Assembly (NCBI GenBank): GCA_016283745.1
Contig: JAEENM010000063.1
Coordinates: 1 to 61,735, forward strand
Direction of reading: 5' to 3'
DNA from: Bacteroidales bacterium
GTDB taxonomy: Bacteria; Bacteroidota; Bacteroidia; Bacteroidales; P3
DNA: 61,735 nucleotides
Below, in pieces: positions 25,068 through 35,600 of this stretch. A program made the translations under genes and the position numbers. The notes beneath the pieces are model-generated. The model did not search any database, was not told the DNA's origin, and worked only from the letters and a program-made list of their open reading frames with translations. The first letter of the stretch is position 1. Each line of letters opens with the position of its first letter.

Positions 25068-27400
25068 TTCTTTGTCTCTTGATTTGTTGGTTTATCATAC
25101 TCAACCTTAGGCAGTTCGGGACCTTGCGGCCTCAGCGTCAGTTTTATCTTGTCGCCCTGTTTGAAAGGCTGGTTTTGGCGTATCGACTGATCCACCACCT
25201 TGCCGCGTCCTTCGATGGTTACTTTCATGCCCATCTTTTCGAGCATATACACTGCATCTTTGGCGGTCATGCCTTTGCAGTTCGGCACTACGCCTTCGGG
25301 CAATGCGTAGGTGCGGTAGAGCGCCCGTCCGTTGGAGTCCTGCTCAGCGTCGAAGAAAAGCGGGTTTGGCGTGGTGTCGGTGCGTTGGTATTTGAGGCCG
25401 AGGTATCCGAAAGCCTTGTTCATGTCGCTGGCATAGCCTTTTTTCAGATACGGCATGGCTATCGTCCTCTCTTGCGGGATTTTCAAATCCATATTCAGAA
25501 TTGTTCCGCACACGCGGTCGGCAAGGTCCTTGAAAACAGGGGCTGCCAGCTCGCCGCCGTAGTTGCGGCCTTTCTTGGGGTTGAACACCACCACAATGCA
25601 GGAGTACTGCGGGTTGCCGGTAGGGAAATAGCCTGCAAAGGAGGCGCAGTAGCGCATCGACTCCACATCTTTCTTGGTGTAGTTGAGCTGTGCCGTGCCC
25701 GTCTTGCCGGCAATGCCGTAGGGAGTTCTGGAGAGGCTGCGTTTGGCCGAGCCGTTCTCCACCACACCGATGAGCAAATCGTTGAGTATCGCCAGTGTCT
25801 GGTCGGAACAGATTTTCTCCTTGATAACAATCGGCTCCATCTTCTTCACCGTTTCGGAACCTTGACGTATCTCGCTACAGAACAGCGGTTTTACCATTTT
25901 GCCGTTGTTGGCGATGGCATTGTAGAAAGTAAGCATCTGCAAAGCGGTGAAACGGGTTACGTAACCGTAACAGAGGTTGAGGAAATCGATAGGTTGCGAG
26001 AGGTCTTCAACCATATAGGGCCTCGGTTCATCAAGTGCCAGATCCAGTCCCAGACGGTCCATCGGCAGCACCGAAACAAGTCTGTCGCGGAACTCTTTGC
26101 GGTTGTTGCGGTAGTTCTCCCACACAGGATAACAGGTTCCCACGTTCGACGACACCTCGAAGGAATGTTTCATCGACATCGAACCCTTTGTCTTTCCGTC
26201 GTTATGGCTGTCGATAATCTTGGCGCCTTTGGGTTTGGGATTGCGTGCCGTGGAGTCTTCGGAGTAGTATCTCACGCCGGTGGGCACTTCCATACCCGTG
26301 TCGCATTTGCCGGCTTCGAGCAACGCCATATTGGTAACGGTCTTAAAGGTAGAGCCTGGCTCGTAGGAGTTCATGCAGGCTTGGTTGTAAATCTCGGCAT
26401 AGCCATGTGCGGAATCCACATACTGCAGGCTGCTAATGGCGCGCACATATCCCGTCTTCACCTCCATCAGTATCACGCACCCGTAGTCGGCCTGGTTCTC
26501 GGTAACACATTTGTACAACGAGTTTGTGGCCAGGTCCTGCAGTCGTGTGTCGATGGTGGAAACTATGTCCATCCCGTCCACGGCGCGTTTCTGGTCGGAG
26601 TTATCCACGGGAGCCCAGATATTCTTGCCTTCGACACGTGCGAGGAAACGTTCAAGACGCTGCCCCTGCTGGCCGCGGAGATATTCGTCGTAATAGCCTT
26701 CCAAGCCGTTGTACTCGGTTGTGTCGTTAATCGGACGCAGGAAACCGATGGTGTGCCTTGCCATATTGCCGTAAGGATGAACGCGTATGTCGCGGCTGTC
26801 GCAGATGATGGCCCTGCAGAACTGGGGGGAGAACTTGCCGTTCTTTTTCTTATAACCTTTCTGCGTGGTATCCACCATAAGTATCGGGAAAGCCATCATA
26901 CGTTTTCTCTGATAATACGTAACGCCTTTCTTCACACAGCAGTAGCGGTTGCTTGTCCTCTGCGCTTTGGAGAAATAGTTGAAATAATCGGTGTAGCTCT
27001 TGTCGGGGAACAGTCTCGACATGCTGTCGCAAAGGGTGGGCAGGAAATTGTTGAAGGTCTTCTTCGATATCAGGTTTTTGTAATACACCCATTCGCCTTT
27101 CACGCGGACGCTGTCGTCGTGTGTCTTGCCTTTTTCCACTTTCTCGCGGCCGAAATCAATATAGATGTCGTAAACCGGAAGCGAGGTGGCCAGCATCTTG
27201 CCGTCGGCGGAATAGATGGTTCCCCTCTGGGCTTTAACATCGCGCATCTGTATGGTGCTTTTCTTGGCCTTCGACCGCCATTCGGCACCATCGATAACCT
27301 GCAGCTTGATAAGATTCCATACTATGGGCAGCACCATCACAATGATGATGAATGCCAATAGCAGGAACAGTCTGCGTGATATGCTGCGGTTGTCGTCCAT
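25064..27400 (-). CDS. ftsI: Division-specific transpeptidase FtsI (class B PBP) with C-terminal PASTA domain
   Basis: Inner-membrane D,D-transpeptidase crosslinking septal peptidoglycan. The 778-residue protein has one N-terminal transmembrane helix (about 10-28, LFLLLAFIIIVMVLPIVWNL), a pedestal domain, and a transpeptidase domain with SxxK as STFK (about 347), SxN as SSN (about 418) and KTG as KTGTAQ (about 565). It ends with one PASTA domain (about 700-765, VVPNCKGMTAKDAVYMLEKM). The Lys/Thr-rich tail is not conserved. FtsL lies 8 bases upstream and murE overlaps downstream. PASTA-bearing FtsI is usual in Bacteroidetes. Confidence 0.94.
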   Translation of the reverse strand: MDDNRSISRRLFLLLAFIIIVMVLPIVWNLIKLQVIDGAEWRSKAKKSTIQMRDVKAQRGTIYSADGKMLATSLPVYDIYIDFGREKVEKGKTHDDSVRVKGEWVYYKNLISKKTFNNFLPTLCDSMSRLFPDKSYTDYFNYFSKAQRTSNRYCCVKKGVTYYQRKRMMAFPILMVDTTQKGYKKKNGKFSPQFCRAIICDSRDIRVHPYGNMARHTIGFLRPINDTTEYNGLEGYYDEYLRGQQGQRLERFLARVEGKNIWAPVDNSDQKRAVDGMDIVSTIDTRLQDLATNSLYKCVTENQADYGCVILMEVKTGYVRAISSLQYVDSAHGYAEIYNQACMNSYEPGSTFKTVTNMALLEAGKCDTGMEVPTGVRYYSEDSTARNPKPKGAKIIDSHNDGKTKGSMSMKHSFEVSSNVGTCYPVWENYRNNRKEFRDRLVSVLPMDRLGLDLALDEPRPYMVEDLSQPIDFLNLCYGYVTRFTALQMLTFYNAIANNGKMVKPLFCSEIRQGSETVKKMEPIVIKEKICSDQTLAILNDLLIGVVENGSAKRSLSRTPYGIAGKTGTAQLNYTKKDVESMRYCASFAGYFPTGNPQYSCIVVVFNPKKGRNYGGELAAPVFKDLADRVCGTILNMDLKIPQERTIAMPYLKKGYASDMNKAFGYLGLKYQRTDTTPNPLFFDAEQDSNGRALYRTYALPEGVVPNCKGMTAKDAVYMLEKMGMKVTIEGRGKVVDQSIRQNQPFKQGDKIKLTLRPQGPELPKVEYDKPTNQETKK

Positions 27401-27408
27401 TGTTGCTG

Positions 27409-27867
27409 TTATTTTTCTTTAATTGTTATTTTAAGTGACGGTGTTGTGCCCGCTTTGATACCTTTGTCGCTGAGTTTCTCCGAAATCTCGGTAAGCATGG
27501 TGGCGTTCATATAGTCGCAGCGGTTCTGTATCTGACGCACCCGCAGCTCGTCTATCTCGTGCTGCAGCTGCTTGTTTTCGAGTGTTAGGTTTTCGATGCT
27601 GTAGCGGCTCGAGATAAGCAGGAAACTGTAAAGAAGCACCATCAGCGCCAGAGGCAGCTGTTGCACAACTTTGTTGGAGGCCAGCACCCTGCCGGCGAAG
27701 ATGTCCGACGGTTTCACACGGCGTTTCTTCCCCGTCTTCTTTTCTTTTTCGGCAGCCTCGGCCTTTGGCGTTTCCTTTTCCTCAGCCTGCGGAGCTTCCG
27801 CCGATGTGTCGGGGGCAGTGTCCTGAACATCGTTTATCTCGAATTCTATTTTGTTGTTCTCTTCCAT
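27409..27867 (-). CDS. ftsL: FtsL-like divisome protein
   Basis: A small bitopic protein of 152 residues. An acidic/basic low-complexity cytoplasmic N-terminus (about 1-65, many Glu, Lys and Ala) leads to one transmembrane helix (about 71-90, LPLALMVLLYSFLLISSRYS). A periplasmic leucine-zipper-like coiled coil follows (about 92-115, IENLTLENKQLQHEIDELRV), then a conserved Bacteroidetes C-terminal stretch. It should pair with FtsI/FtsW as FtsL does with FtsB. The assignment rests on topology, position between rsmH and ftsI, and the Bacteroidetes FtsL pattern, because sequence conservation is weak. Confidence 0.85.
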   Translation of the reverse strand: MEENNKIEFEINDVQDTAPDTSAEAPQAEEKETPKAEAAEKEKKTGKKRRVKPSDIFAGRVLASNKVVQQLPLALMVLLYSFLLISSRYSIENLTLENKQLQHEIDELRVRQIQNRCDYMNATMLTEISEKLSDKGIKAGTTPSLKITIKEK

Positions 27868-27878
27868 TTCTACAATTG

Positions 27879-28787
27879 TTATTGTTGTTTCTTTTCGGCA
27901 ACACGCAATTTGGCGCTTCGCGAACGGGGGTTCTCCATCAGCTCCTCGGCATCGGCCACTATGGGTTTGCGGGTTACGGGTTTCAGGGGCGAAAGCAGGT
28001 TGCCATAGAAGTCCTTCTTCACCTCTCCTTCGAAATTACCTGTCTTGATGATGTTTTTCACCAGACGGTCTTCGAGCGAATGGTACGAAATCACCACCAG
28101 GCGGCCGCCGGGATTGAGCATCTCCACAGCCTGCGTGAGCATAGCCTTCAGAGCTTCCAGCTCGCCGTTCACCTCGATGCGCAGAGCCTGGAACACCATC
28201 GCGTAGAATTTGTTTTCCTGATTGCGGGGGATGTTGCTTTCCAACGCCTTTTTCAAATCGAAGGTGGTAAGTATGGGGGCTTCGGCTCGTGCCGACACAA
28301 TGGCGCGGGCCATGCGGTGGGCGTTGGGCAGTTCGCCGTAGTTGTTCAGTATGTCGCGCAGCTCCTCTTCGGAGGCGGTGTTCACTATGTCCTTGGCTGT
28401 GGTGGTCTGACGACGGTCCATACGCAGGTCGAGCTCGGCGTCGAAACGGGTGGAGAAGCCTCTGCCCGCCTCGTCGAACTGGTGCGACGACACTCCCAAA
28501 TCGGCCAGAATGCCGTCCACACGGCTCACACCGTTCAGACGAAGGAAATTTTTCATGTATCGGAAATCCTCGTGGATGAGGGTGAAACGCGGGTCGTCGA
28601 TGGTGTTGGCAAGGGCGTCGGCGTCGCGGTCGAAAGCCAGAAGCCGGCCTTCGGCACCGAGGGCTTGCAGTATGGCACGCGAATGGCCGCCCCCGCCAAA
28701 GGTCACGTCCACATACGTCCCCTGCGGGTTCACAGCCAAGCCTTCGAGGCTCTGCTCCAATAATACCGGCGAATGGTAATCAGACAT
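27879..28787 (-). CDS. rsmH: 16S rRNA (cytosine(1402)-N(4))-methyltransferase
   Basis: SAM-dependent methyltransferase that modifies C1402 of 16S rRNA. The 302-residue protein begins with the RsmH opening YHSPVLLEQSLEGL, then SAM-binding VDVTFGGGGHSRAIL (about 27-41), GILADLGVSSHQFDE, the YGELPNAHRMARAIV segment and the C-terminal VISYHSLEDRLVKN. The length is normal. It is second in the dcw operon, 21 bases after mraZ. Confidence 0.96.
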   Translation of the reverse strand: MSDYHSPVLLEQSLEGLAVNPQGTYVDVTFGGGGHSRAILQALGAEGRLLAFDRDADALANTIDDPRFTLIHEDFRYMKNFLRLNGVSRVDGILADLGVSSHQFDEAGRGFSTRFDAELDLRMDRRQTTTAKDIVNTASEEELRDILNNYGELPNAHRMARAIVSARAEAPILTTFDLKKALESNIPRNQENKFYAMVFQALRIEVNGELEALKAMLTQAVEMLNPGGRLVVISYHSLEDRLVKNIIKTGNFEGEVKKDFYGNLLSPLKPVTRKPIVADAEELMENPRSRSAKLRVAEKKQQ

Positions 28788-28808
28788 TTTTTATTTCCTA
28801 CCCTTACT

Positions 28809-29285
28809 TTATTCAACTTTATCGTCAAACGACAGCTCGCCCAAACGGTCGCTGGCAAGGGCCACATAATCGGGCTCGCTCACCGACGCCTCTTGCTGGG
28901 TGTACTTGTCGTAATCCCAAATTTCGATAAAGTTGCCGCCAAGCGATGTCAGAACAATGTCCTTGGTGTTGCTGAGCTTGGACTTCTGTTCGGGAGGAAT
29001 AAGGAGCCGGTCGTTGGTATCCAACTCGATGATGTTGCCGTCGCTGAGCTTGCGGAGCAACATACGGTCTTCCGGCTTGTAGGGCTTTAGGTTCTTTCGG
29101 AGGTTTTCAACCATTGCAGAGAACGAAGCGTAGGTCCAAAGTTCCAAACATTCGGCATAGATACTCTGACGGATAACGAAACGACCGTCGTCCTCCGGTT
29201 GAAGCTGTTTCTTCAGCGCAACCGGGAACTTGAAACGTCCGTTACTGTCTAATTTACAGTATTCTTTGCCTAATATTAGCGACAT
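28809..29285 (-). CDS. mraZ: MraZ, transcriptional regulator of the dcw cluster
   Basis: A 158-residue AbrB-fold protein with two MraZ repeats (about 5-55 and 80-130). The second carries LDTNDRLLIPPEQKSKL, close to the family's conserved DxxGRxxIP pattern. In E. coli, MraZ binds repeats upstream of its own gene and represses the operon; I see no obvious repeated TGGGN boxes in the short upstream region here. It is the first gene of the operon, only about 17 bases downstream of the expected transcript start. Confidence 0.93.
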   Translation of the reverse strand: MSLILGKEYCKLDSNGRFKFPVALKKQLQPEDDGRFVIRQSIYAECLELWTYASFSAMVENLRKNLKPYKPEDRMLLRKLSDGNIIELDTNDRLLIPPEQKSKLSNTKDIVLTSLGGNFIEIWDYDKYTQQEASVSEPDYVALASDRLGELSFDDKVE

Positions 29286-29308
29286 ACTTTTCTACTATTT
29301 TTCGTCTG

Positions 29309-29316
29309 CAAAGGTA
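29309..29316 (-). promoter_or_regulatory. Promoter -7 box of the dcw operon
   Basis: The minus strand reads TACCTTTG, an exact consensus match. It lies 24 bases upstream of the mraZ ATG. No other match of this quality was noticed inside the operon, so the 16-kb unit may depend largely on this promoter; a weak TAAATTTA lies upstream of ftsZ. Confidence 0.65.
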
Positions 29317-29543
29317 CGAATAATTTTCCAAAAAAACACTTTTTTTACCATTAAATGTTGAAAAATTCCTTAAAGTTCCATTTCAACCTTATAAACGATG
29401 GTTTCAAAAAAAGGTTTCATTCAAAAAAAACTTTTATAAAGCAAAGTGTTTTAATGGGTTACAAAACAGCCACGACACCCTGGGTGCGTCGGGATTTTTT
29501 TGGCAAAAAAAATGATTGTTGATAAGTTTTTGTAGGAGGAAAT

Positions 29544-29576
29544 AAAAAAAGGTGTGCCGAAATCAGCACACCTTTT
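29544..29576 (-). terminator. Intrinsic terminator of the large T9SS protein gene
   Basis: AAAAGGTGTGC (29547-29557) pairs perfectly with GCACACCTTTT (29566-29576), followed on the minus strand by a U-rich run. It lies about 25 bases after the stop codon. Confidence 0.87.
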
Positions 29577-29601
29577 ATTTGGTTGTGAAAATTGTCGCGA
29601 G

Positions 29602-32600
29602 CTACTGGGCTATGAGCTTGCGCACGGCCTTGAACTCACCGCTTGTTATTTTCACGAAGTAAGTTCCGCGGGCCAATTCGCTTATATCCAAAGTCATCGG
29701 GGCGTTCTCGCCGACTTCGGCAAAGGTCTGGCTCTTCACTATCCTACCCTTCATGTCAACCACGTCAACGCTGTAGTCTCCAGCATGGTTCTTCACATAG
29801 ATGGACACTTCCTTGTCGGCGGGGTTGGGATAGAGTGTCATGCCGTTCTCGTCGTCGGGCGTGTCGATGCCGGCTATTGCGAAGCGGCTTCGCTGTGTCC
29901 AGATGCTGTAGAATCCGTTGTTGCAGCGAGCACGTACGAACACGTCGTAGGTGGTGGTCATATTGAGGCCGGTGAGGGTGTACGAGTTGGTGGTGGTTAT
30001 CACCGTGGTGCCGGTGCCGTCGCCTTCGTAGAATCCGCGCAAGCCGTATTCTACCTCCCACATCCTCTGTTCAGGATCTGTGATGTCCCAAGTAACATTC
30101 ACCGCAGTTGCGCCTATGGGCATTATGCGAACATTTCTGACAGGTTTACACCAAGCCACAGTGGCAATTATTGTGTCGGACCATCCGCCGTTGAGTCCCG
30201 ATGTGCAGAGGCTGCGGATCGAGAAGTGGTAGTCAAGGCCGGTTATCATATTGGTCAGACGGCAGGGGTTAGTGTAAACTACTATGATGGTGTCCACACC
30301 GCTCACTGGGTCGAAACAATGAATTTCCCAAGCGTTCTGGTTAGAGTCGGAATCCCATTTCAGCACTATGGTTGTATCGGTGATTTGTGATGTAACGATA
30401 TTGGTCACCGGATTACACGGCAGTGCGTAAGTGGTGATGGTGTCGGAAATCCAGTGCGAGTAGCCTGCAGAGTCGGGACAGATGGTGCGTATTCTCCAGA
30501 TGTAGCAGGTGCTGTCGGTGAGGCCTGTTACGTGTTTGCTGTTGGCGTTGTTGAGAATCTCCACCGGTGTCCAGATGGTGTCGCCCAAAATGGAGTACTG
30601 GAATTCGTAGTTGGCCACCTCGTTCCAAGTGCAGTTCATATCGTTGGTGCCGAACACGGTGTTCAGGTTGGTCGGGTCGGCACAGTTGCCGCCATGGTAG
30701 TCTATCACCACATCATCGATATTGAACGTGCAAGCAGCCGAGCCTCCGACTTTGAATCCTAAGAACTTACCAACGCCAGTGTACGACGACAGGTCACAGG
30801 TATGGTTGAACCATGTGTTGGGAGTGTTCACTCTCACGGTATCCACTCCGATGAACGACTGTGTGCTCGACGAGTCGGACATCAGACCTACTATGAGATA
30901 GTTGGCTGTGGATGTGGAGTATGCTCTCAACGAAACCTCTATTTCATATGAGTTGAACACGTCTATTTTCGGTGTAACGGCAATTGCCTGCGAGCCGGCG
31001 GTGGTGTTGAAATACAGTGATGCCGGAGCCGAGCTGAATGTCGAGGCCGAGCAGTTGGGACGTGTGGCGGAGCCAACATAGGTCCAGCAGGTAGGATATG
31101 CCACCTGCGATGTGCCGTAAGCATCGAAATTCTCGGCAAACGGGAATGTTGTAAGTCTGCCGCAGCTGGTGTTGAACCTTACGCTGTCGCTATAGTCGCT
31201 GGTATCGATGGATGTACACAGACAACGTACACGCACAAGGTACGACATGGAAGGAGTAAGTCCTGTGAGCGAGTAAGTGGTGTCGTTGAGGGCTATGGAT
31301 GTCCACTGGCTGATACCTGCGGGACGGTACTCAAACAGCCAATGATAAGCGCCTGTAGTAACACGCCACGAAACATCGGCGGAAGTCGGGGTGATGTTGG
31401 TTACACGTATACCGTTGGGTTCGGGACAGTCGAGTTTCACCGAAACATTATCCACTGCTGCTGGCGGGTTGTTGCCCTGCGAGTTGGCATCGTTCACCCA
31501 AGCGAAGTAGATGCGTATCACGGTGTCGGAGAGTATCGGCAACTGGTGGGTCTCTCTACGGAACGACGAACCGTTGCCGTAGAATCTTCCAACAAATGTG
31601 GAGTTGGCCGGCGGTGTGAGAACGCCAGTGGAGTTTCCTTCAACCGAGGAGATGGCACCGAAATAAACTGCAAGATAGTCGCGGTTTGTCTCGCCGTCGC
31701 AACGCCAGTCAAACTTCAGATTGTAGTTGTTGCCCGCATTCGAAGGCACATAAATATCTCTGAATGCCCACGAAACTGTCGGGGTGGTGTTGGAGTAGTC
31801 GTTCAAGATACCTCCGGTGTTGGAGATATACATACTTCTGTTGCTGTTGTTTCCTACTGCATTGCCCACAATCCACGAGTTGTTGCCGTAGGTCGGGCCT
31901 ATCAATGTCCATCCGTTGGTCGGGTCAGAGGTGCTTTCAAAATTGCAGTTGTATGGCATTATTGCGGGTATCTGTGCTGTGCGGAATGTGTGCGGTTTGG
32001 ACCACACGCTGTTTCCGTCAATGCCGCAAAGAGCCTTCACATAAAACTGGTATATGGAGTTAGGCTGCAGGTTGGTTACCGACAAGAATGTGTCGATGGT
32101 GGTTGTGTAGTTCACTATAGTTGTATCGGGGTCGAAACCGAACTCACCCCAAGTTACCTCGTAGCCCAAGGTGGTGGAGAGTTTAGTAGCGTCTCTCCAT
32201 GTCAACAACGATGTTATAGAGTCAATGGCCGCATCGGACAAATCCTTTGGCTTGATACAGGTAGGTGCCCAGCCAATCTCTATGTCGTCCAAGCTGAACA
32301 TTATATAACTCGACGAAGAGTAAACGGCTTGACAACGGAAGGCCAGACGGGCTCCCGGCACGTGGTGTATTGTGGTGTCTTCCGACAAATCCATAAACAC
32401 CGTCTGTGCTGTAGTGGTTGCCGGATATTTTTCTATTACAGTGAAGTTGGTATCATTGCCAACCACATAACCGAAATACAACGTTCCGTAGTTGGTGGTG
32501 GTGTTGGTGGTGCTCATCTTGTATTTAAACGACACCGTGAGACGCGGCAAGCTGTCGCGGAATTCCGGAAGTACTGCATAGTGGCGGGCACCAACTGTCT

Positions 32601-35600
32601 GATAGTTGTAGGTTGAAGATGTGGAGCTATAGTTACTTGCGGTGATAAGCAGAGCCTTGGGAACATTGTTTGGCAGATAGGTGGTCGAGGTTCCTCCATA
32701 CACACGTTCCGTGTAGTCGTTGCGGCGGGCCTGCGAGTATGAACCCGATGAATAGAAATTCCAGCAGTCGGGCAGTTGGGTGTTGGCATCGTATGCGGTG
32801 GTGTTTGTGGTGCCGTAGTACGCTTCAAAATCCTCTACATATGGATAAACGCTTATGGGACCGCAACCAGTACGGACTGTAAGTTCGGCATAAGCCGAGT
32901 CGCCGCCGCAGAGCGACATCACTCTGATATCGTATGTGGACAAGGCCGACAGATGACGCAGAACGTAGGAAGTGTCTGTAACGGTGTCGGCTACATGCCA
33001 AATACTGTCGATTCTCGGCTTGTAAAGCACAACCCACACTGAATCTGTGGAACCGGGAACCCACAGCATGCTGGCCGAGGAGTCGGTGTGCTCCATTAGA
33101 CGCACATTTGGTGCCACACATGGTGCATTGTTATTGCACGGCGAGATAAACTTGATGCTGTTGCGGTAGCTGTAGAGACCTCCACTCGTCGGTGGCGATG
33201 CGGGATTTATATCCGTATTGGAATAGAAGTACATAGCCTTGTTGTTTGCAGAATAACAATAGTAGCTGCAGTTGGTTCCCTGTGAAGTTCCAGAGTTGTC
33301 GTCGATGGCCACAACAAGATTGTCAACACCATTGTAGTAGAACGGACGGTCGAAAGTGAAACGTATCCATCCACGGGTTGTGGCATTCAAACTGTCGGTA
33401 TATACCGGAACGAGGTCTCTGAACGGCACATAGTCGTTTATTGATGTGAACGACGAGCGGGATGTGTGTCCAAGATAGATTGTACAACTGTCTTTAACCG
33501 ACATCGGGGTGTTGCTGGAGTAATATAATTCTATTGCCTCTATGAACTTGGGACCTCCCATTTCGGCGTTGGTGAACAGCTGCTGGGTGTACGAATATGA
33601 ATAGTTCATATATAGAGGCATATAATAAGATGTTATGCTGCTCGGAGTCAATTCCACATTTCCACCCACAAGACAAAGTGCAGTGGTAAACGTCGATGTG
33701 GCATATTCCGAAGTATCGCCACAAGTACAAACAGCCCTAACCCTGACATCGTAGCTTGTGTTGGCACTGAGGTTGGAGAAGAAGAAATACTCGTTGGAAG
33801 TGGTGTCAACCACATTCCAAGCAGCCTGGTTACTGCGTTTAATCTCAACAATAAAATGATGGGTAACGCCATCGCCTATTGTCCCAGTAACCCACGAAGT
33901 GAATGCCGAGTTGGATGTTATAGAATTGGTGACCATCTTTGTCGGTTTGGGACAGGCGGGTATAGTGTCTATTGTTATGTTGTCAATATATGTGTATGTG
34001 TACTCGTTCTGCACGGCGGCCAAGGCTATGTATCTTCCTGTTCCGGTGTAGTTTTCGAGCGACACAGTGTATGTCTCCCAAACACCATAAGTTCCCCACA
34101 CCGTGTCTATGCCAACAAAAGTGGTTATATCCGTGGGGTCTGTCATCACGCCTACCGCCGTTTTACAGTTGTACGACGATTGGCTGCGGTACGACTCGAA
34201 AGTAACCATCAGCTTGTTTGTAGGTACTCCCATCGGCGGGGTGGTCAACACTGCATATTGCGATGAATTTGTAGAGAAATACATCGCTTGTACACCGCCT
34301 CCCTGGTGCGTCACACCATAAACATAAGGATTGTGAACTGTGGTAGAAATATTACTGATACGTCCCCAACAAACTCCTATATTTGAACTTAAAGAATTAC
34401 CTCGAGGATACGATTCAAATCCTTCTGTGTATGGGAATGTGGTTATATATGCGCAGTCTGTGGAGTCGGTAACTATGCTATACATTGTATCGTTGACACA
34501 AATAGCTCCGACACGGAAGTAATATCTTGTTGAGGCTGTAAGATTGTTGAAAGTATAGTTACGCTGGTTTGTAGTGGTAACATATGTCCACGGTCCGTTA
34601 GCGGTGGTGCCACGTTCTATAATCCAGCTAGTTTCTGTAAGACCCGGAGCCCACGCTATGTTGATAGTGTTGTCGGTTACTCCTGTTGAGGCCACTGTTG
34701 GTGGGGCACAGTTTGCTGCGGTATCGCAATAATACAATGCAATGTTGTTGCGGTAAGCATAGACTGATGGCGGAATAATACCTATCAAACTTCTTGCTTG
34801 ACCATAACTACCTATCACCGCCGACTTGTATCCCGTTGTGGCATGGGTGGCGAAAGTTGCATTATTGTCGTCCTGCTGCCCGTTGTCCTCCACAGCCACC
34901 ACAAGATTTCCAGTTCCATCGTAATAGAATGTGGTATCGAGGTTGAACACGTTCCATCCCGGTGTGCAGTTGAGCGAGCCCTCATAAACCTTCGTAAATA
35001 CCGAATCGTGAATAAATGCGTTATTGGAATTTGCAACAAATGTCGAGTCGTGTGTATTGGCCATATAAATGGTACAGTTGCTTCTGTGTAGCGTCGCCGA
35101 AGAACCTGTGTAGTTGAATGCTATTGCCGAGTAAGTGTTGGGGCCGCCCAAATCCACCGAGTCGAAAATCTGTTGTGCATAACTGCCATACATATCAGTT
35201 TCCATAGGCAAATTCACTGTCGAGGTATTACCATTGCCTATATATAATGGCACAGTCATACACATAGGTGTGGTTACGGTGTCGTAAATGGCATAACTTG
35301 TGTCGTTGCCTGCACAAACTGGAGTTATACTAATATAATATGTCTCACCGCCCGTAAGATTGTTAAAAACCTTGTATGGACTGTGTGTGGTGTCGGTAAC
35401 CCAGTTGGGGAGCGAAGCCGGAGAATAGGACACAATATAATACTCAGGCGTTCCGTTGCTTCCTGGCTGCCAAGTAGATATGGCAGAATATGGCGAGTTG
35501 CTCTGTGTCTGCACATTGGTGGCACGAGAGCAGGTGGCATAATAGTCTATCACTATATCGTCAATCTGAGGATAGGAATAGTTCGACCCGTATGTGCATG

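Larger units (their letters stand above)
29286..29601. other. Intergenic region between mraZ and the large T9SS gene
   Basis: This A+T-rich spacer holds the dcw promoter and the terminator of the downstream-encoded T9SS gene. It also holds a short hairpin at about 29473-29491 (CGAC-ACCC with GGGT-GC-GTCG) followed by a T run on the plus strand, where no plus-strand gene is seen. There is no supportable coding frame. Confidence 0.45.

Noticed and set aside
29286-29340. MraZ-binding repeats upstream of mraZ
   Set aside because: No regularly spaced TGGGN-type repeats are visible in the short interval between promoter and start codon.
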